41,115 nt of DNA from Mesorhizobium sp. CA14 (GTDB lineage Bacteria; Pseudomonadota; Alphaproteobacteria; Rhizobiales; Rhizobiaceae): positions 1 to 41,115 of the forward strand of contig NZ_JAIUHR010000039.1 of assembly GCF_020165195.1 (NCBI RefSeq). Direction: 5' to 3'. Each line of letters begins with the position of its first letter. Position 1 is the stretch's first letter. The position numbers and the translations under genes are program-made. Below the pieces are notes generated by a model. It searched no databases. It saw nothing but the letters and a program-made list of their open reading frames with translations, and was not told the DNA's origin. Shown piece after piece: positions 32,291 to 41,051 of this stretch.

Positions 32291-33457
32291 ATGGAAGCGA
32301 TTGTGCAAGGCGGCCCGATCTCGCGGGCATCGATCGCCAAGCAGACCGGGCTCTCTAAGCAGACGATTTCGGAGATCGTCAGGGTGCTGGAGGAGGAGGG
32401 CTGGGTGCAGGAGACAGGCCGTACCAGCGGCCATGTCGGGCGCACCGCCGTCACCTATGAACTGGTCCACGATGCCGCCTACATCATCGCCGTCGACCTC
32501 GGCGGCACCAAGGTGCGCGTGGCCCTGACCGACCTCGCCTGCCAGATCTTCGCCGAGGCGTCGACGCCGACCGATTCGCGCGGAGGCCAGTTCATCGTCG
32601 ACCAGATCGCAGCACTTGCCTTCCAGGCCGCTGCCCGGGAGCGCATCCCGCGTAAGAAGATCCGCCTTGCCGTCGTCGGCGCGCCGGGCGCGCCCGACCC
32701 CACGACCGGCCGCATCCTGCTCGCGCCCAACATTGCCGGTTTCGACGCCATGAATGTGCTCGACGCCTTCGAGAAGGCGCTCGGCGTCGCGGTGATGATC
32801 GAGAACGACGTCAATCTCGCCGTGCTCGGCGAGAATTGGCTGGGCCAAGGCCAGGGCATCGACAATCTCGCCTATATCGCGCTTGGCACCGGCGTCGGCA
32901 GTGGCCTGATGCTGGGCGGCCATCTGGTGCGCGGCGCCACCCATGCGGCGGGCGAGATCGGCTTCATGCCGATCGGCGCCGATCCCTTCGCGGTGGAATC
33001 GCTGCGCATCGGAGCATTCGAACGGGTCGTGGCGACACATGCGATGACGGAACGCTACCGGTCGCTGACCGGCAAGCAGCTGGCGGTGCCAGCGATCTTC
33101 GAGAATGCGGGCCAGGGCGACAAGGATGCGCTTGCCGTGCTTGACGAAACCGCGCGCTTTCTCGCGCAGGGCATTGCGGCCATTTCCGCCGTGGCCAATC
33201 CCGAAAAAGTCATTCTCGGCGGGTCAATCGGCCTCAGGCCGGAAATCCTATCGCGGGTGCGGACCTTGATGCCCCTCTGCTTCCCCTATCCCGTCAAGGT
33301 CGAGGCGAGCGAGCTGGGCGCACGTGCGGCCCTGATCGGCGCGGCCGCGATCGGTCTTGGTCAGTTGCACAACACGCTGTTCGGCGTCGATGCCCCGGAC
33401 GGACGGATTTCGCTTCCCACCGCCCAGGCTGCTGCATTGAAGGAGGCCGCGCTGTGA
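32291..33457 (+). CDS. ROK family transcriptional regulator
   Basis: NagC/Mlc-like regulator: an N-terminal winged helix (MEAIVQGGPISRASIAKQTG, then LSKQTISEIVRVLEEEGWV) and a ROK sugar-kinase-like domain (YIIAVDLGGTKVRVALTDLA, APGAPDPTTGRILLAPNIAG, IENDVNLAVLGENWLGQG, IALGTGVGSGLML, GEIGFMPIG). The zinc motif CxCGxxGC of sugar-kinase ROKs is not seen. The coding character continues upstream (ERIKRPSAIDTPRISRKF) to about 32222 without ATG, GTG or TTG; the longest canonical frame starts at 32045 through non-coding-looking DNA. ATG 32291 is used because it is the first ATG after the candidate promoter. The stop overlaps the next start (GTGA). It probably represses the operon and senses the imported compound or its product. 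Confidence 0.85.
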   Translation: MEAIVQGGPISRASIAKQTGLSKQTISEIVRVLEEEGWVQETGRTSGHVGRTAVTYELVHDAAYIIAVDLGGTKVRVALTDLACQIFAEASTPTDSRGGQFIVDQIAALAFQAAARERIPRKKIRLAVVGAPGAPDPTTGRILLAPNIAGFDAMNVLDAFEKALGVAVMIENDVNLAVLGENWLGQGQGIDNLAYIALGTGVGSGLMLGGHLVRGATHAAGEIGFMPIGADPFAVESLRIGAFERVVATHAMTERYRSLTGKQLAVPAIFENAGQGDKDALAVLDETARFLAQGIAAISAVANPEKVILGGSIGLRPEILSRVRTLMPLCFPYPVKVEASELGARAALIGAAAIGLGQLHNTLFGVDAPDGRISLPTAQAAALKEAAL

Positions 33458-34707
33458 CCAGCAATCTCGTTGCCCGCCTGCGAGCCGTGCTCGACGCCGA
33501 CCAGGCGCTGGCGCTCTTCCGCGGCGCCATCGGCCGCCAGAGCATCACTGGCAACGAGGCGAACTTCGTCGACTTCCTCCAAACGACGATGGGCAACCTG
33601 AGCCTGAGCGGCCTGACCAGGACTGACTTCCTTCCCGGCCGCCCAAACATCTGGGGGGAGCGCAAGGGAACGGGCCAGGGCAAGCGTCTGCTGTTCATCG
33701 GCCACACCGACACCGTCCATGTCGACGGCTGGCGCGAGCATTGGGCTGGCACTGAGCGTGAGGATCCCTTCGCCGCCCCCGTAATCGGCGCCGCTGTCTG
33801 GGGCCGCGGCTCGGGCGATCTCAAGGCGGGCATCACCGCCTCGCTGGCGGCCCTGTCGCTTCTCGATAGGGCCGGCATCCGCCTCAAGGGCGATGTCGCT
33901 TTTGCATTCGTGGGTGACGAGGAGAGCGGCCAGCCCGGCACTGGCCTATCCGCCGGCATCAAGCATTTCGTCGGCCGTATCGAGGCTGGCGAGGTCGCGG
34001 CGCCCGATTTCACCGTCTATGTCGAGCCGACTCGGCTCGCCGTCTATGCCGCGCAGATCGGCTTCTTCATCAGCGACATCACGGTCACCGGCAAGTCGGC
34101 CTATTTCGGCGTGCCGGAGCTCGGCAAGGATGCGTTGCGCGCCGCCCATGCCGCCATGACGGCGCTGTGGAAGCACTCGGATGAGGTGGCCGCCCGCGCC
34201 AAGCACAAGCTCACCGGACGCGGCTTCCTGCTGATCACCGGCCTTACCGGCGGCGGCTATATCGCGGTGCCCGAGCGATGCACGCTGTCGCTGATCCGCA
34301 AGCTCCTGCCGGGCGAATCCCTCGACACGGCCGCCGCCGAGATCGAGGCCGCGGTGCGCGGCGCTATCACCGATCCCGAGATCACCGTGGAGTTCGCCTA
34401 TCCGGCCGGACGCGATCACAGGCTGGGCGGCACCGCCGCCGAGATCGATGAGACGCGCGTCGAAGTCGCCATGCTTTCGCAATCGATGGCGGGTGCCATG
34501 AGCGGACGCGGCGTGATCGAGGGCGCGCCCTTCTGGTCGGAATCGTCGTTCTTCGTCAACCGGTTGGGCATTCCCGCCGTCTATTGCGCGCCAGGCGACA
34601 TCCGCAACTGCCACACTTTCGAGGAGCACGTCGATGTCGAGGAATACCTCGCCGGCATCGTCGGCTTCGCAGCCTTCATGGCGCGCTATTGCGGCGCGGC
34701 CGACTGA
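33454..34707 (+). CDS. M20 family metallopeptidase / N-deacylase (ArgE/DapE/ACY1-like)
   Basis: A 417-residue dinuclear-zinc amidohydrolase. The motifs are all present: HTD at residues 84-86 (FIGHTDTVHV), GRGSGDLKAG with Asp122, DEESG with Glu156/157, YVEPTRL for the next ligand and CHTFEEHVD near the C-terminus. The dimerisation or lid domain lies at about residues 200-310. Enzymes of this family remove acyl or aminoacyl groups from amino acids, or cleave dipeptides. No signal peptide, so it acts in the cytosol after import. Start GTG 33454 overlaps the ROK stop by four bases. Confidence 0.9.
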   Translation: MTSNLVARLRAVLDADQALALFRGAIGRQSITGNEANFVDFLQTTMGNLSLSGLTRTDFLPGRPNIWGERKGTGQGKRLLFIGHTDTVHVDGWREHWAGTEREDPFAAPVIGAAVWGRGSGDLKAGITASLAALSLLDRAGIRLKGDVAFAFVGDEESGQPGTGLSAGIKHFVGRIEAGEVAAPDFTVYVEPTRLAVYAAQIGFFISDITVTGKSAYFGVPELGKDALRAAHAAMTALWKHSDEVAARAKHKLTGRGFLLITGLTGGGYIAVPERCTLSLIRKLLPGESLDTAAAEIEAAVRGAITDPEITVEFAYPAGRDHRLGGTAAEIDETRVEVAMLSQSMAGAMSGRGVIEGAPFWSESSFFVNRLGIPAVYCAPGDIRNCHTFEEHVDVEEYLAGIVGFAAFMARYCGAAD

Positions 34708-34739
34708 ATGATCAACGAAGCAGAAATGGGAGACTGAAC

Positions 34740-35801
34740 ATGCTGATGAAGAAATGGCTTGCCGCCGCATTCGCCGGCGGATTGATGCTGACGACAACCG
34801 CCGCCTGGGCGCAGACGGTCGGTCCGCAGGGCGAGACCGCCACGCCGAGCTCCAGCCTGACGCTGAGCGATGCCGACATCGCGGCGCTGAAGGACAAGGG
34901 CTATAAGGCTGCCCTTCTGTGGCACACCTCTTCTGACTTCACCAATGCGGTGACCGCCGGCGCCACCGACGAGTTCGCCCGCGCTGGCATCTCGATCGCG
35001 GTCAAGACCGACGCGCAGTTCGACGCCGCCCGCCAGCGCAGCGACATCGAAACCGCCTTAGCCGCCAAGCCGAACGTCATCCTGGCCTTGCCGCTCGACC
35101 CCGTCACCTCCGCCGAAGCATTCCGCCAGGCGGTCAAGGATGGCGTCAAGCTGGTGTTCCTGTCCAACCTGCCCAAGGATTACAAGCAAGGCACCGACTA
35201 CGCCTCGATCGTTACCGACGATCTCTACCAGATGGGCAAGCAGGCTGCCGACGCGATGGCCAAGGCCATCGGCGGCAAGGGCAAGGTCGGCTATATCTTC
35301 CACGACGCCAATTATTATGTCACCAACCAGCGCGACCAGTCCTTCAAGAAGACCATCGAGAAGGATTATCCCGACATCAAGATTGTCGCCGAACAGGGCA
35401 TTTCCGAGCCGGCCCGTGCCGAGGAACTCGCCAATGCAATGCTGCTGCAGCATCCCGATCTCGACGGCATCTATGTGACCTGGGCCGAGCCCGCCGACGG
35501 CGTGCTTTCGGCCCTGCGCGGCGCCGGCAACACGCATACCAAGATCGTCACGCTCGATCTTGCCGAGCCGGTCGCCCTCGACATGGTCAAGGGCGGCAAT
35601 GTCGCGGCACTCGTCGCCGATAAGGCCTATGAACTCGGCCGCGCCATGGCCGCCTCCGGCATAAAGTCCCTGCTCGGCCAGCAGACGCCCGCCTTCGTCG
35701 TGGCGCCGGCGCTGACCGTAACCAAGGAAAATGTCTCCCAGGGCTGGAAGGATTCGCTGAACCGCGACGCACCCCAGTCGGTGCTCAACGCGGCGAAGTG
35801 A
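34740..35801 (+). CDS. Sugar-type ABC transporter substrate-binding protein (copy 1)
   Basis: Periplasmic binding protein of 353 residues with a clear signal peptide (MLMKKWLAAAFAGGLMLTTT, cut near AWAQ). The type I (ribose-binding, Peripla_BP_4) fold is visible in ILALPLDPVTSAEAFRQAVK, VTDDLYQMGKQAADAMAKAI, GKGKVGYIFHDANYYVTNQR and KIVTLDLAEPVALDMVKGG. GGGAGA precedes the ATG. It lies 32 bp after the M20 gene and just before a close paralog. The lack of a close resemblance to the ribose, xylose or arabinose binders I know leaves the ligand open. Confidence 0.92.
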   Translation: MLMKKWLAAAFAGGLMLTTTAAWAQTVGPQGETATPSSSLTLSDADIAALKDKGYKAALLWHTSSDFTNAVTAGATDEFARAGISIAVKTDAQFDAARQRSDIETALAAKPNVILALPLDPVTSAEAFRQAVKDGVKLVFLSNLPKDYKQGTDYASIVTDDLYQMGKQAADAMAKAIGGKGKVGYIFHDANYYVTNQRDQSFKKTIEKDYPDIKIVAEQGISEPARAEELANAMLLQHPDLDGIYVTWAEPADGVLSALRGAGNTHTKIVTLDLAEPVALDMVKGGNVAALVADKAYELGRAMAASGIKSLLGQQTPAFVVAPALTVTKENVSQGWKDSLNRDAPQSVLNAAK

Positions 35802-35808
35802 AGCCGAC

Positions 35809-35831
35809 GCTCCGGCCCGCTAGGCCGGAGC
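35809..35831 (+). promoter_or_regulatory. Stem-loop between the two binding-protein genes
   Basis: GCTCCGGCC-CGCTA-GGCCGGAGC: a perfect nine-base-pair stem with a five-base loop, eight bases after the first stop and without a T-run. Such intercistronic hairpins often shield the upstream binding-protein mRNA and lower downstream expression. Confidence 0.65.
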
Positions 35832-35858
35832 TCTTCCTGAACAAAAAGGGGAACCGAC

Positions 35859-36920
35859 ATGCGCAGAGCATTGAGCATCATGACTATATTGGCGAGCCTG
35901 TTGGCCGCTCACGCCTTCGCCGCCGAAGGCGTGACCACTGGCCCGAACGGCGAGAAGCCGGTTCCGGCGGCCTCTCTGACGCTGACGGCGGCGCAGGAGC
36001 AGCAGATCAAGGACGGCAAGTTCACCGCCGCCCTCGTCTGGCACGAGATGAGCGAGTACACCAACGCCGTCAACGCCGGGGCGCGCGACGAGTTCAAGCG
36101 CCTCGGCATCAAGGTGGTGGCGCAGACCGACGCCGGCTTCGACGCCGCGCGCCAGAAGGCAGATGTCGAGACGGTGCTGGCCAAGAAGCCGTCGATCATC
36201 TTGTCGCTTCCGGTCGATCCGGCGACGGCGGCCGCCGTCTACGATCCGGCCCGCCAGGCCGGCGTCAAGCTTGGCTTCGTCGACAATTGCCCGGCCGGCT
36301 ACAAGCAGGGCTCGGATTACGTCACGATCGTCTCCGACGATCTCTTTCAGATGGGCAACAAGGCCGGCATCGCCATGGCCGAGGCGCTCGGCAAGAAGGG
36401 CAAGGTCGGCTACATCTTCCACGACGCCGACTTCTACGTCACCAATCAGCGCGACGGCGCCTTCAAGAAGACGATCGAGCAGGACTATCCGGAGATGAAG
36501 ATCGCCGACGAGGCCGGCATGGCCGACCCAGCGCGCAGCGAGGACATCGCGCAGGCGATGATCACCCAGCATCCGGACCTCGACGGCATCTATGTCACCT
36601 GGGCCGAGCCGGCTCTCAGCGTGCTCGCCGCGCTGCGTGCCGCCGGCAACAAGCACACCAAGATCGTCACGCTCGACCTCAACGAACCGGCCGCGCTCGA
36701 TATGGTCAAGGGCGGCCGCGTCGCGGCCCTTGTCGCGGACGAGGCCTACTCGATCGGCGTGACGCTGGCGCGTGCCTCGGCAGGTTCCCTGGTCGGCCTG
36801 AAGGCCGAGCCTTTCTATGCCGTCGATTCCATTGCCGTCACCAAGGAGACGGTGAAGGAAGGCTGGAAGAAGTCGCTCAACAAGGATGTGCCCGCGACCA
36901 TCGCGGACGCCATGAAGTAA
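35859..36920 (+). CDS. Sugar-type ABC transporter substrate-binding protein (copy 2)
   Basis: A 353-residue paralog of the preceding gene, with the same length and the same landmarks: signal peptide MRRALSIMTILASLLAAHAF-AAE, GPNGEKPVPAASLTL, LVWHEMSEYTNAVNAGARDE, KVGYIFHDADFYVTNQRDGA and HPDLDGIYVTWAEPALSVLA. By eye well over half of the residues are identical, so the pair arose by tandem duplication. Differences around the pocket (LFLSNLPKDYK-type versus GFVDNCPAGYK) could give a different ligand preference. GGGGAA lies upstream of the ATG. Confidence 0.92.
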   Translation: MRRALSIMTILASLLAAHAFAAEGVTTGPNGEKPVPAASLTLTAAQEQQIKDGKFTAALVWHEMSEYTNAVNAGARDEFKRLGIKVVAQTDAGFDAARQKADVETVLAKKPSIILSLPVDPATAAAVYDPARQAGVKLGFVDNCPAGYKQGSDYVTIVSDDLFQMGNKAGIAMAEALGKKGKVGYIFHDADFYVTNQRDGAFKKTIEQDYPEMKIADEAGMADPARSEDIAQAMITQHPDLDGIYVTWAEPALSVLAALRAAGNKHTKIVTLDLNEPAALDMVKGGRVAALVADEAYSIGVTLARASAGSLVGLKAEPFYAVDSIAVTKETVKEGWKKSLNKDVPATIADAMK

Positions 36921-36963
36921 ACGCCGTGGCAGGCTGCGAAGCACGCATCATCGGAGATCGAAC

Positions 36964-37935
36964 ATGTCCAGTGCCAACACCAGTACCGAGGTGGGCAGCC
37001 TCGCCAGCCGCTTCAATCTGCAGCAATATGTCGTCTATCTCGGCTTCCTGGCGATCTTTCTGTTCTTCGCATTCATGCTGAGGGACAGCGGCTTCCTCAC
37101 CGTCCGCAACCTCTCCAACATCGTGCTGCAGACGGCGCCGGTGACGATCATGGCGATAGGCCTCGTCTTCGTCATGTCGGCCGGTGAGATCGACCTTTCG
37201 ATCGGCTCGATCGTCGCGGTGGCGGCGCTCGCCGCCGCCGTCACCATCGCCTCCTATGGGATGGCGGCGGGCATCGTCGCCGGCCTGGGTGCGGGAATCC
37301 TGATCGGCCTCATCAACGGCGCGCTGGTCGCCTATGTAAGGCTGCCGTCCTTCCTGGTGACGCTAGCGACGATGGGCCTGTTCGCCGGTGTCTCGCGCTC
37401 GATGACCGATCTGCGTTCGATCTCGGTCACCGACGAGACCTTCACCGGTTTCTTCGGCTCGGGGTCGCTGCTCGGCGTGCCGTCGCTGATCTGGTGGACG
37501 GTCATCGCCATCGCCATCGGCCATCTCGTCTACCGTGAGACGCGTTTCGGCGCGCATGTGCTGGCGACCGGCGACAACGCCCGCGCGGCGAGCGTCTCGG
37601 GCATCAGCGTGCCCAAGATCAGGCTCGCCGTGCTCACCATCAGCGGCGGGCTTGCGGGGCTTGCCGGACTGCTCTACGCCGGGCGCCTGCAAGCGGCGAA
37701 ATACACGCTCGGCGAGACCGATCTGATGACGGTGATCGCTGCCGTCATCGTCGGCGGCACGCTGCTCAACGGCGGCAAGGGCTCGATCGTCGGCGCTCTC
37801 GTCGGCTCGCTGATGATGGGTATGCTGAACAACGGGCTGATCCTGATGGGCCTTTCGGTCTCCGACCAGATGATCGTGCGCGGCCTGATCATCCTCACCG
37901 CCGTTGCTGTGTCGCTGCGCGACAAATCCCGCTGA
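36964..37935 (+). CDS. Sugar-type ABC transporter permease (RbsC-like)
   Basis: A 323-residue multispanning protein of the BPD_transp_2 family. The membrane segments include YVVYLGFLAIFLFFAFML, the conserved VMSAGEIDLSIGSIVAVAAL, LINGALVAYVRLPSFLVTLA, and ATGDNARAASVSGISVPKIR before ISGGLAGLAGLLYAGRL. The loop VIVGGTLLNGGKGSIVGALV is typical of ribose-type permeases. It follows the second binding protein by 43 bp. It likely forms a homodimer served by the ATPase at 39159. Confidence 0.93.
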   Translation: MSSANTSTEVGSLASRFNLQQYVVYLGFLAIFLFFAFMLRDSGFLTVRNLSNIVLQTAPVTIMAIGLVFVMSAGEIDLSIGSIVAVAALAAAVTIASYGMAAGIVAGLGAGILIGLINGALVAYVRLPSFLVTLATMGLFAGVSRSMTDLRSISVTDETFTGFFGSGSLLGVPSLIWWTVIAIAIGHLVYRETRFGAHVLATGDNARAASVSGISVPKIRLAVLTISGGLAGLAGLLYAGRLQAAKYTLGETDLMTVIAAVIVGGTLLNGGKGSIVGALVGSLMMGMLNNGLILMGLSVSDQMIVRGLIILTAVAVSLRDKSR

Positions 37936-37948
37936 AGGAACCTTTTCC

Positions 37949-39148
37949 ATGTTTCTCGACGTTCTGCGCCGCCGCAACCCCGCCTTCATCGAGGCGGCGA
38001 TCGGCCTTCATCAGCAGGGCAAGCTGCCGGCCAACGCCTATGTGCTTGATCTCGACACGGTCGAGCGCAATGCAAAGTTGCTCAAACAGGAAGCCGATCG
38101 GCTTGGCCTGAAGATCTTCGCCATGACCAAGCAGGTCGGCCGCTCCTCTTCGTTTTGCAAGGCCGTGATGCGCGGCGGCATCGAACGCGCGGTCGCAGTC
38201 GACATGGCCTGCGCGCGCGCCACACACAACGCCGGCATGAAGCTCGGCCATCTCGGCCATCTGCAGCAGATCGCGAAATTCGAAGCCAATGCGGCAGCAA
38301 GGATCTTCAAGCCGGACTACTGGACCGTCTTCAACGACATCAAGGCCGAGGAAGCAGGCAAGGGCGCCAAGGCGGCCGGCTATGTCCAGGACCTGCTTGC
38401 CCGTATCGCGGCCGACGGCGACATTTTCTACCGAGGCCATGAAGGCGGCTTCGACGCCGGCGAAATTGTCGCCGTCGCCGATCGTCTCGATGCTGTTCCA
38501 GGCGGCCGCTTCGCCGGCATCACCACCTTCCCTGCCTTGCTCTTCGACCATGCCGCGCGAAAAGTGCTGCCGACACCCAACCTGGCGACGCTGAGCAAGG
38601 CCGCCGAGGCGCTCGCCAAGGCCGGCCGCAAGGAGATCGAAATCAACGCGCCGGGAACCACGTCGAGCGTCATGCTGGCCGCGCTGGCGGAAGCCGGCGC
38701 CACGCAGTGCGAACCCGGCAACGGCCTGCACGGCACCACGGCCCTGCATGTCATGGAAGACCTGCCGGAACTGCCTGCCGTGCTCTACCTCACCGAGGTA
38801 TCGCATCTGTCGGGCGGCAAGGCCTACTGCTTCGGCGGCGGCTTCTATATCGACCCGATCTTCCCTGATTACGATGTCAAGGCGATCGTCTCAGCCGAGC
38901 CGACGACGGGTGCTGAGGCGCTGCGCAGCGTCGAGGTGCCGCCGCCTTCGGCGATCGACTACTACGCCATGGTCGACGCCTCCGGCGCGAACGCGCCGAA
39001 GCCGGGCGACAGTGCCGTCTTCGGTTTCCGCGGCCAGGCCTTCGTCACGCGGGCCTATGTCGTCGGCGTCTCAGGCATCTCCGGCGCGGCGCCGAAGGTG
39101 GAAACCATTGAAAACGGCTTCGGTGATACCAGAGCCTGGCCGGTTTAG
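37949..39148 (+). CDS. YhfX-like PLP-dependent enzyme (alanine racemase fold type III)
   Basis: A 399-residue protein matching E. coli YhfX in start and landmarks: MFLDVLRRRNPAFIEAAIGL, HQQGKLPANAYVLDLDTVER, LGLKIFAMTKQVGRSSSFCK (Lys61 is the probable PLP lysine), GGFDAGEIVAVADRLDAVPG, FAGITTFPALLFD, INAPGTTSSVMLAALAEAGA, ATQCEPGNGLHGTTALHV and LTEVSHLSGGKAYCFGGG. YhfX proteins share the N-terminal barrel of alanine racemase and D-threonine aldolase; the reaction is unknown to me. AAGGA precedes ATG 37949, 13 bp after the permease stop. Its place between permease and ATPase genes ties it to the imported compound, which may be an amino acid derivative. Confidence 0.88.
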   Translation: MFLDVLRRRNPAFIEAAIGLHQQGKLPANAYVLDLDTVERNAKLLKQEADRLGLKIFAMTKQVGRSSSFCKAVMRGGIERAVAVDMACARATHNAGMKLGHLGHLQQIAKFEANAAARIFKPDYWTVFNDIKAEEAGKGAKAAGYVQDLLARIAADGDIFYRGHEGGFDAGEIVAVADRLDAVPGGRFAGITTFPALLFDHAARKVLPTPNLATLSKAAEALAKAGRKEIEINAPGTTSSVMLAALAEAGATQCEPGNGLHGTTALHVMEDLPELPAVLYLTEVSHLSGGKAYCFGGGFYIDPIFPDYDVKAIVSAEPTTGAEALRSVEVPPPSAIDYYAMVDASGANAPKPGDSAVFGFRGQAFVTRAYVVGVSGISGAAPKVETIENGFGDTRAWPV

Positions 39149-39158
39149 GACGACGATA

Positions 39159-39911
39159 ATGGACACAACGGCAAGCGGGCGAGCCCCCGTCCTTCAGCTC
39201 AAGGATATCCGCAAGCATTTCGGTGGCATTACCGCGATCGAGAATTTCGCGCTCGAGATTTATCCGGGCGAGATCGTTGCGTTGGTCGGCGACAACGGCG
39301 CCGGCAAGTCGACGCTGGTCAAGATCGTCTCCGGCGTGCATGCCCCCTCGTCGGGGACGATCACGATGGAGGGCCGGGAAGTGACGATGGCGAGCGCAAC
39401 CATGGCGCGCTCGCACGGCATCGAGGTGGTCTATCAGGACCTGGCGCTCGCCGACCAGCAGACCGTCTACATGAATCTGTTTCTCGGCCGCGAGCCGGTC
39501 AATCGGTTCGGCCTGCTCGACCGCCGTCGGATGATCGACGAGACCGACAAGCTGGTGAAGGAACTCGACGTTCGCATTCCTTCCGTGCGTGCCACGATCC
39601 GCAACCTCTCGGGCGGGCAGCGTCAGGGCGTCGCCATCGCGCGGGCGACGCATTGGGCGAGTAAGCTCATCCTCCTCGACGAGCCTACGGCCGCGCTGGG
39701 CGTCTCCGAAACCGCCAAGGTGGAAGAGACCGTGCGCTCGCTGAAGCAGCGCAACATCGGCGTGCTGATCATCAGCCACAGCCTCGACCAGGTGTTCCGG
39801 CTCGCCGATCGCATCTGCGTCTTGAGGCGCGGCCGGCAGATCGGCATTCGCAACGCGGCGGAGACCGACAAGAACGAGATCATCGCGATGATCACCGGCC
39901 TGCAGCATTAG
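39159..39911 (+). CDS. Sugar-type ABC transporter ATP-binding protein
   Basis: A 250-residue single-domain ATPase: Walker A GDNGAGKST (residues 44-52), Q-loop VVYQDLALADQQTV, signature LSGGQRQ (150-156), Walker B LILLDEP (170-176) and the switch His in ISHSLDQ. It resembles the FrcA-type single ATPases that pair with ribose-like permeases, rather than the double-domain RbsA type. It is the last gene of the operon, 10 bp after yhfX. AGGA lies upstream of ATG 39159. Confidence 0.92.
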   Translation: MDTTASGRAPVLQLKDIRKHFGGITAIENFALEIYPGEIVALVGDNGAGKSTLVKIVSGVHAPSSGTITMEGREVTMASATMARSHGIEVVYQDLALADQQTVYMNLFLGREPVNRFGLLDRRRMIDETDKLVKELDVRIPSVRATIRNLSGGQRQGVAIARATHWASKLILLDEPTAALGVSETAKVEETVRSLKQRNIGVLIISHSLDQVFRLADRICVLRRGRQIGIRNAAETDKNEIIAMITGLQH

Positions 39912-39915
39912 CAAG

Positions 39916-39956
39916 CCAACTCGGGACCGATTTGCCTGCGAATACCAACGAGTTGG
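39916..39956 (+). terminator. Stem-loop after the ABC operon
   Basis: CCAACTCG (39916-39923) and CGAGTTGG (39949-39956) pair perfectly over eight bases around a 25-base loop, five bases after the last stop. No T-run, so its function as a terminator is uncertain. Confidence 0.4.
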
Positions 39957-40345
39957 AAATCGGCTTGTGTCTGGAACGCCTGACCCTGAGCGGCAGGCGC
40001 ATCGTTTCGAGGCGATGAACGGCGCTGGTCGTCGGCGGCGCTGGTCGATGTGGTGCGGATCAATGGGGAGTGAACCAGCCGTCGCCGCGCCACTCAAACG
40101 GAACGGGTACGGAAAACCCTGAACTGTTCATCACAGCGAGAGTCGCGGGCATTCGGAAAGCGCGCCGTGAAAGCGCGAACCTGCTCGACATAGCAACGCT
40201 CTATCGGGCGCATCGAGACGACCGTTTTGCCACCAAGCGGTCCAGCCCGCCAAGTCTCGATCCCAGTTCGAAACTCGGGGTGGTTCCATGTTCAGCATAC
40301 CGTATTCTCTAGTTCTTTGAGTTCTCCGTGCATCAACACGCCCGG
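39957..40345. other. Intergenic region after the operon
   Basis: No convincing gene. A forward frame at 40070-40312 has no ribosome binding site or recognisable domain. Confidence 0.4.
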
Positions 40346-40664
40346 TTAGCCCGCCGGCCGGAACGGCTTCGCCAGCGTCGCCGGAAAGTGCAGCGCAAGC
40401 ATCTGGCGGTTGTGCGAGATCAGCACCAGCACGATGATTGTCACCAGATAGGGCAGGGCTGATAGCAGTTCCGAACCTGCAGCCCCAGCGCTTGCCCCTG
40501 CAATTGCAGGATCGTCATGCCACCGAACAGCCAGGCGCCGAGCAGGATGCGCAGCGGCCTCCATGTGGCGAACACCACCAGCGCCAGCGCGATCCAGCCT
40601 TTTCCTGCCGTCATGTTCTCGACCCAGAGTGGCGTGTAGGCGACAGACAGATACGCGCCGGTGC
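40346..40664 (-). pseudogene. C-terminal remnant of an ABC transporter permease
   Basis: The reverse strand reads TGAYLSVAYTPLWVENMTAG, then WIALALVVFATWRPLRILLG and AWLFGGMTILQLQGQALGLQ in one frame, and SELLSALPYLVTIIVLVLIS, ending FPATLAKPFRPAG, in another. Together they are the C-terminal third of a nucleoside/simple-sugar permease (the group served by BmpA-type binding proteins). A small deletion near 40478 shifts the frame, and the N-terminal two thirds are missing beyond about 40664. Confidence 0.78.
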
Positions 40665-41051
40665 GTGAACCGCGCAAGGAATTCATCGGTCCGGATGAAA
40701 TGGCCATGCTCGATCGGGTGATGAAAAACCTTTCTCCCTGCTGACGCTGAGGCCGCAGAGGGGGAATGGTTCGCGTCCCTCCTGCTCCGCGCTGTTCAGG
40801 CAGGCACCACGGACGAGGCAGCTCCGACGGCTCGCATGGCCAAGAGCATCCGCCCCCACTCCGCACGCGGCTGCTAAGGAACGTTCGATCTGCCACCTAG
40901 TTGAATGAATCTGCGGCGTCGGTTGGTTCGTCCGCATGAGGCAATAGAGAACTGGAGTCGCTATGCGCCGAATGGTTTTGGCTATTGCTGCCATTTTGGA
41001 CTCGACCGCGTTGGTGTGGTCACAGCCGTGGCAGCATTGTAACCGGTGTTC
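40665..41051. other. Fragmented sequence between permease remnant and IS66 end
   Basis: Forward-strand scraps look coding: VREPRKEFIGPDEMAMLDRV near 40660-40720, and AEGEWFASLLLRAVQAGTTD with ARMAKSIRPHSARGC ending at TAA about 40875-40877. They lie in different frames, lack starts and are unrecognised. The IS66 element's terminal inverted repeat should lie in the last 30-60 bases of this stretch, but I could not fix its position. Confidence 0.35.

Noticed and set aside
35820..36944. 374-codon reverse frame over the second binding protein
   Set aside because: Antisense shadow; the forward gene has a signal peptide and family motifs.
35798..37081. 427-codon forward frame over the second binding protein
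   Set aside because: Out of frame with the clear binding-protein gene and full of Arg/Gly, a typical shadow in GC-rich DNA.
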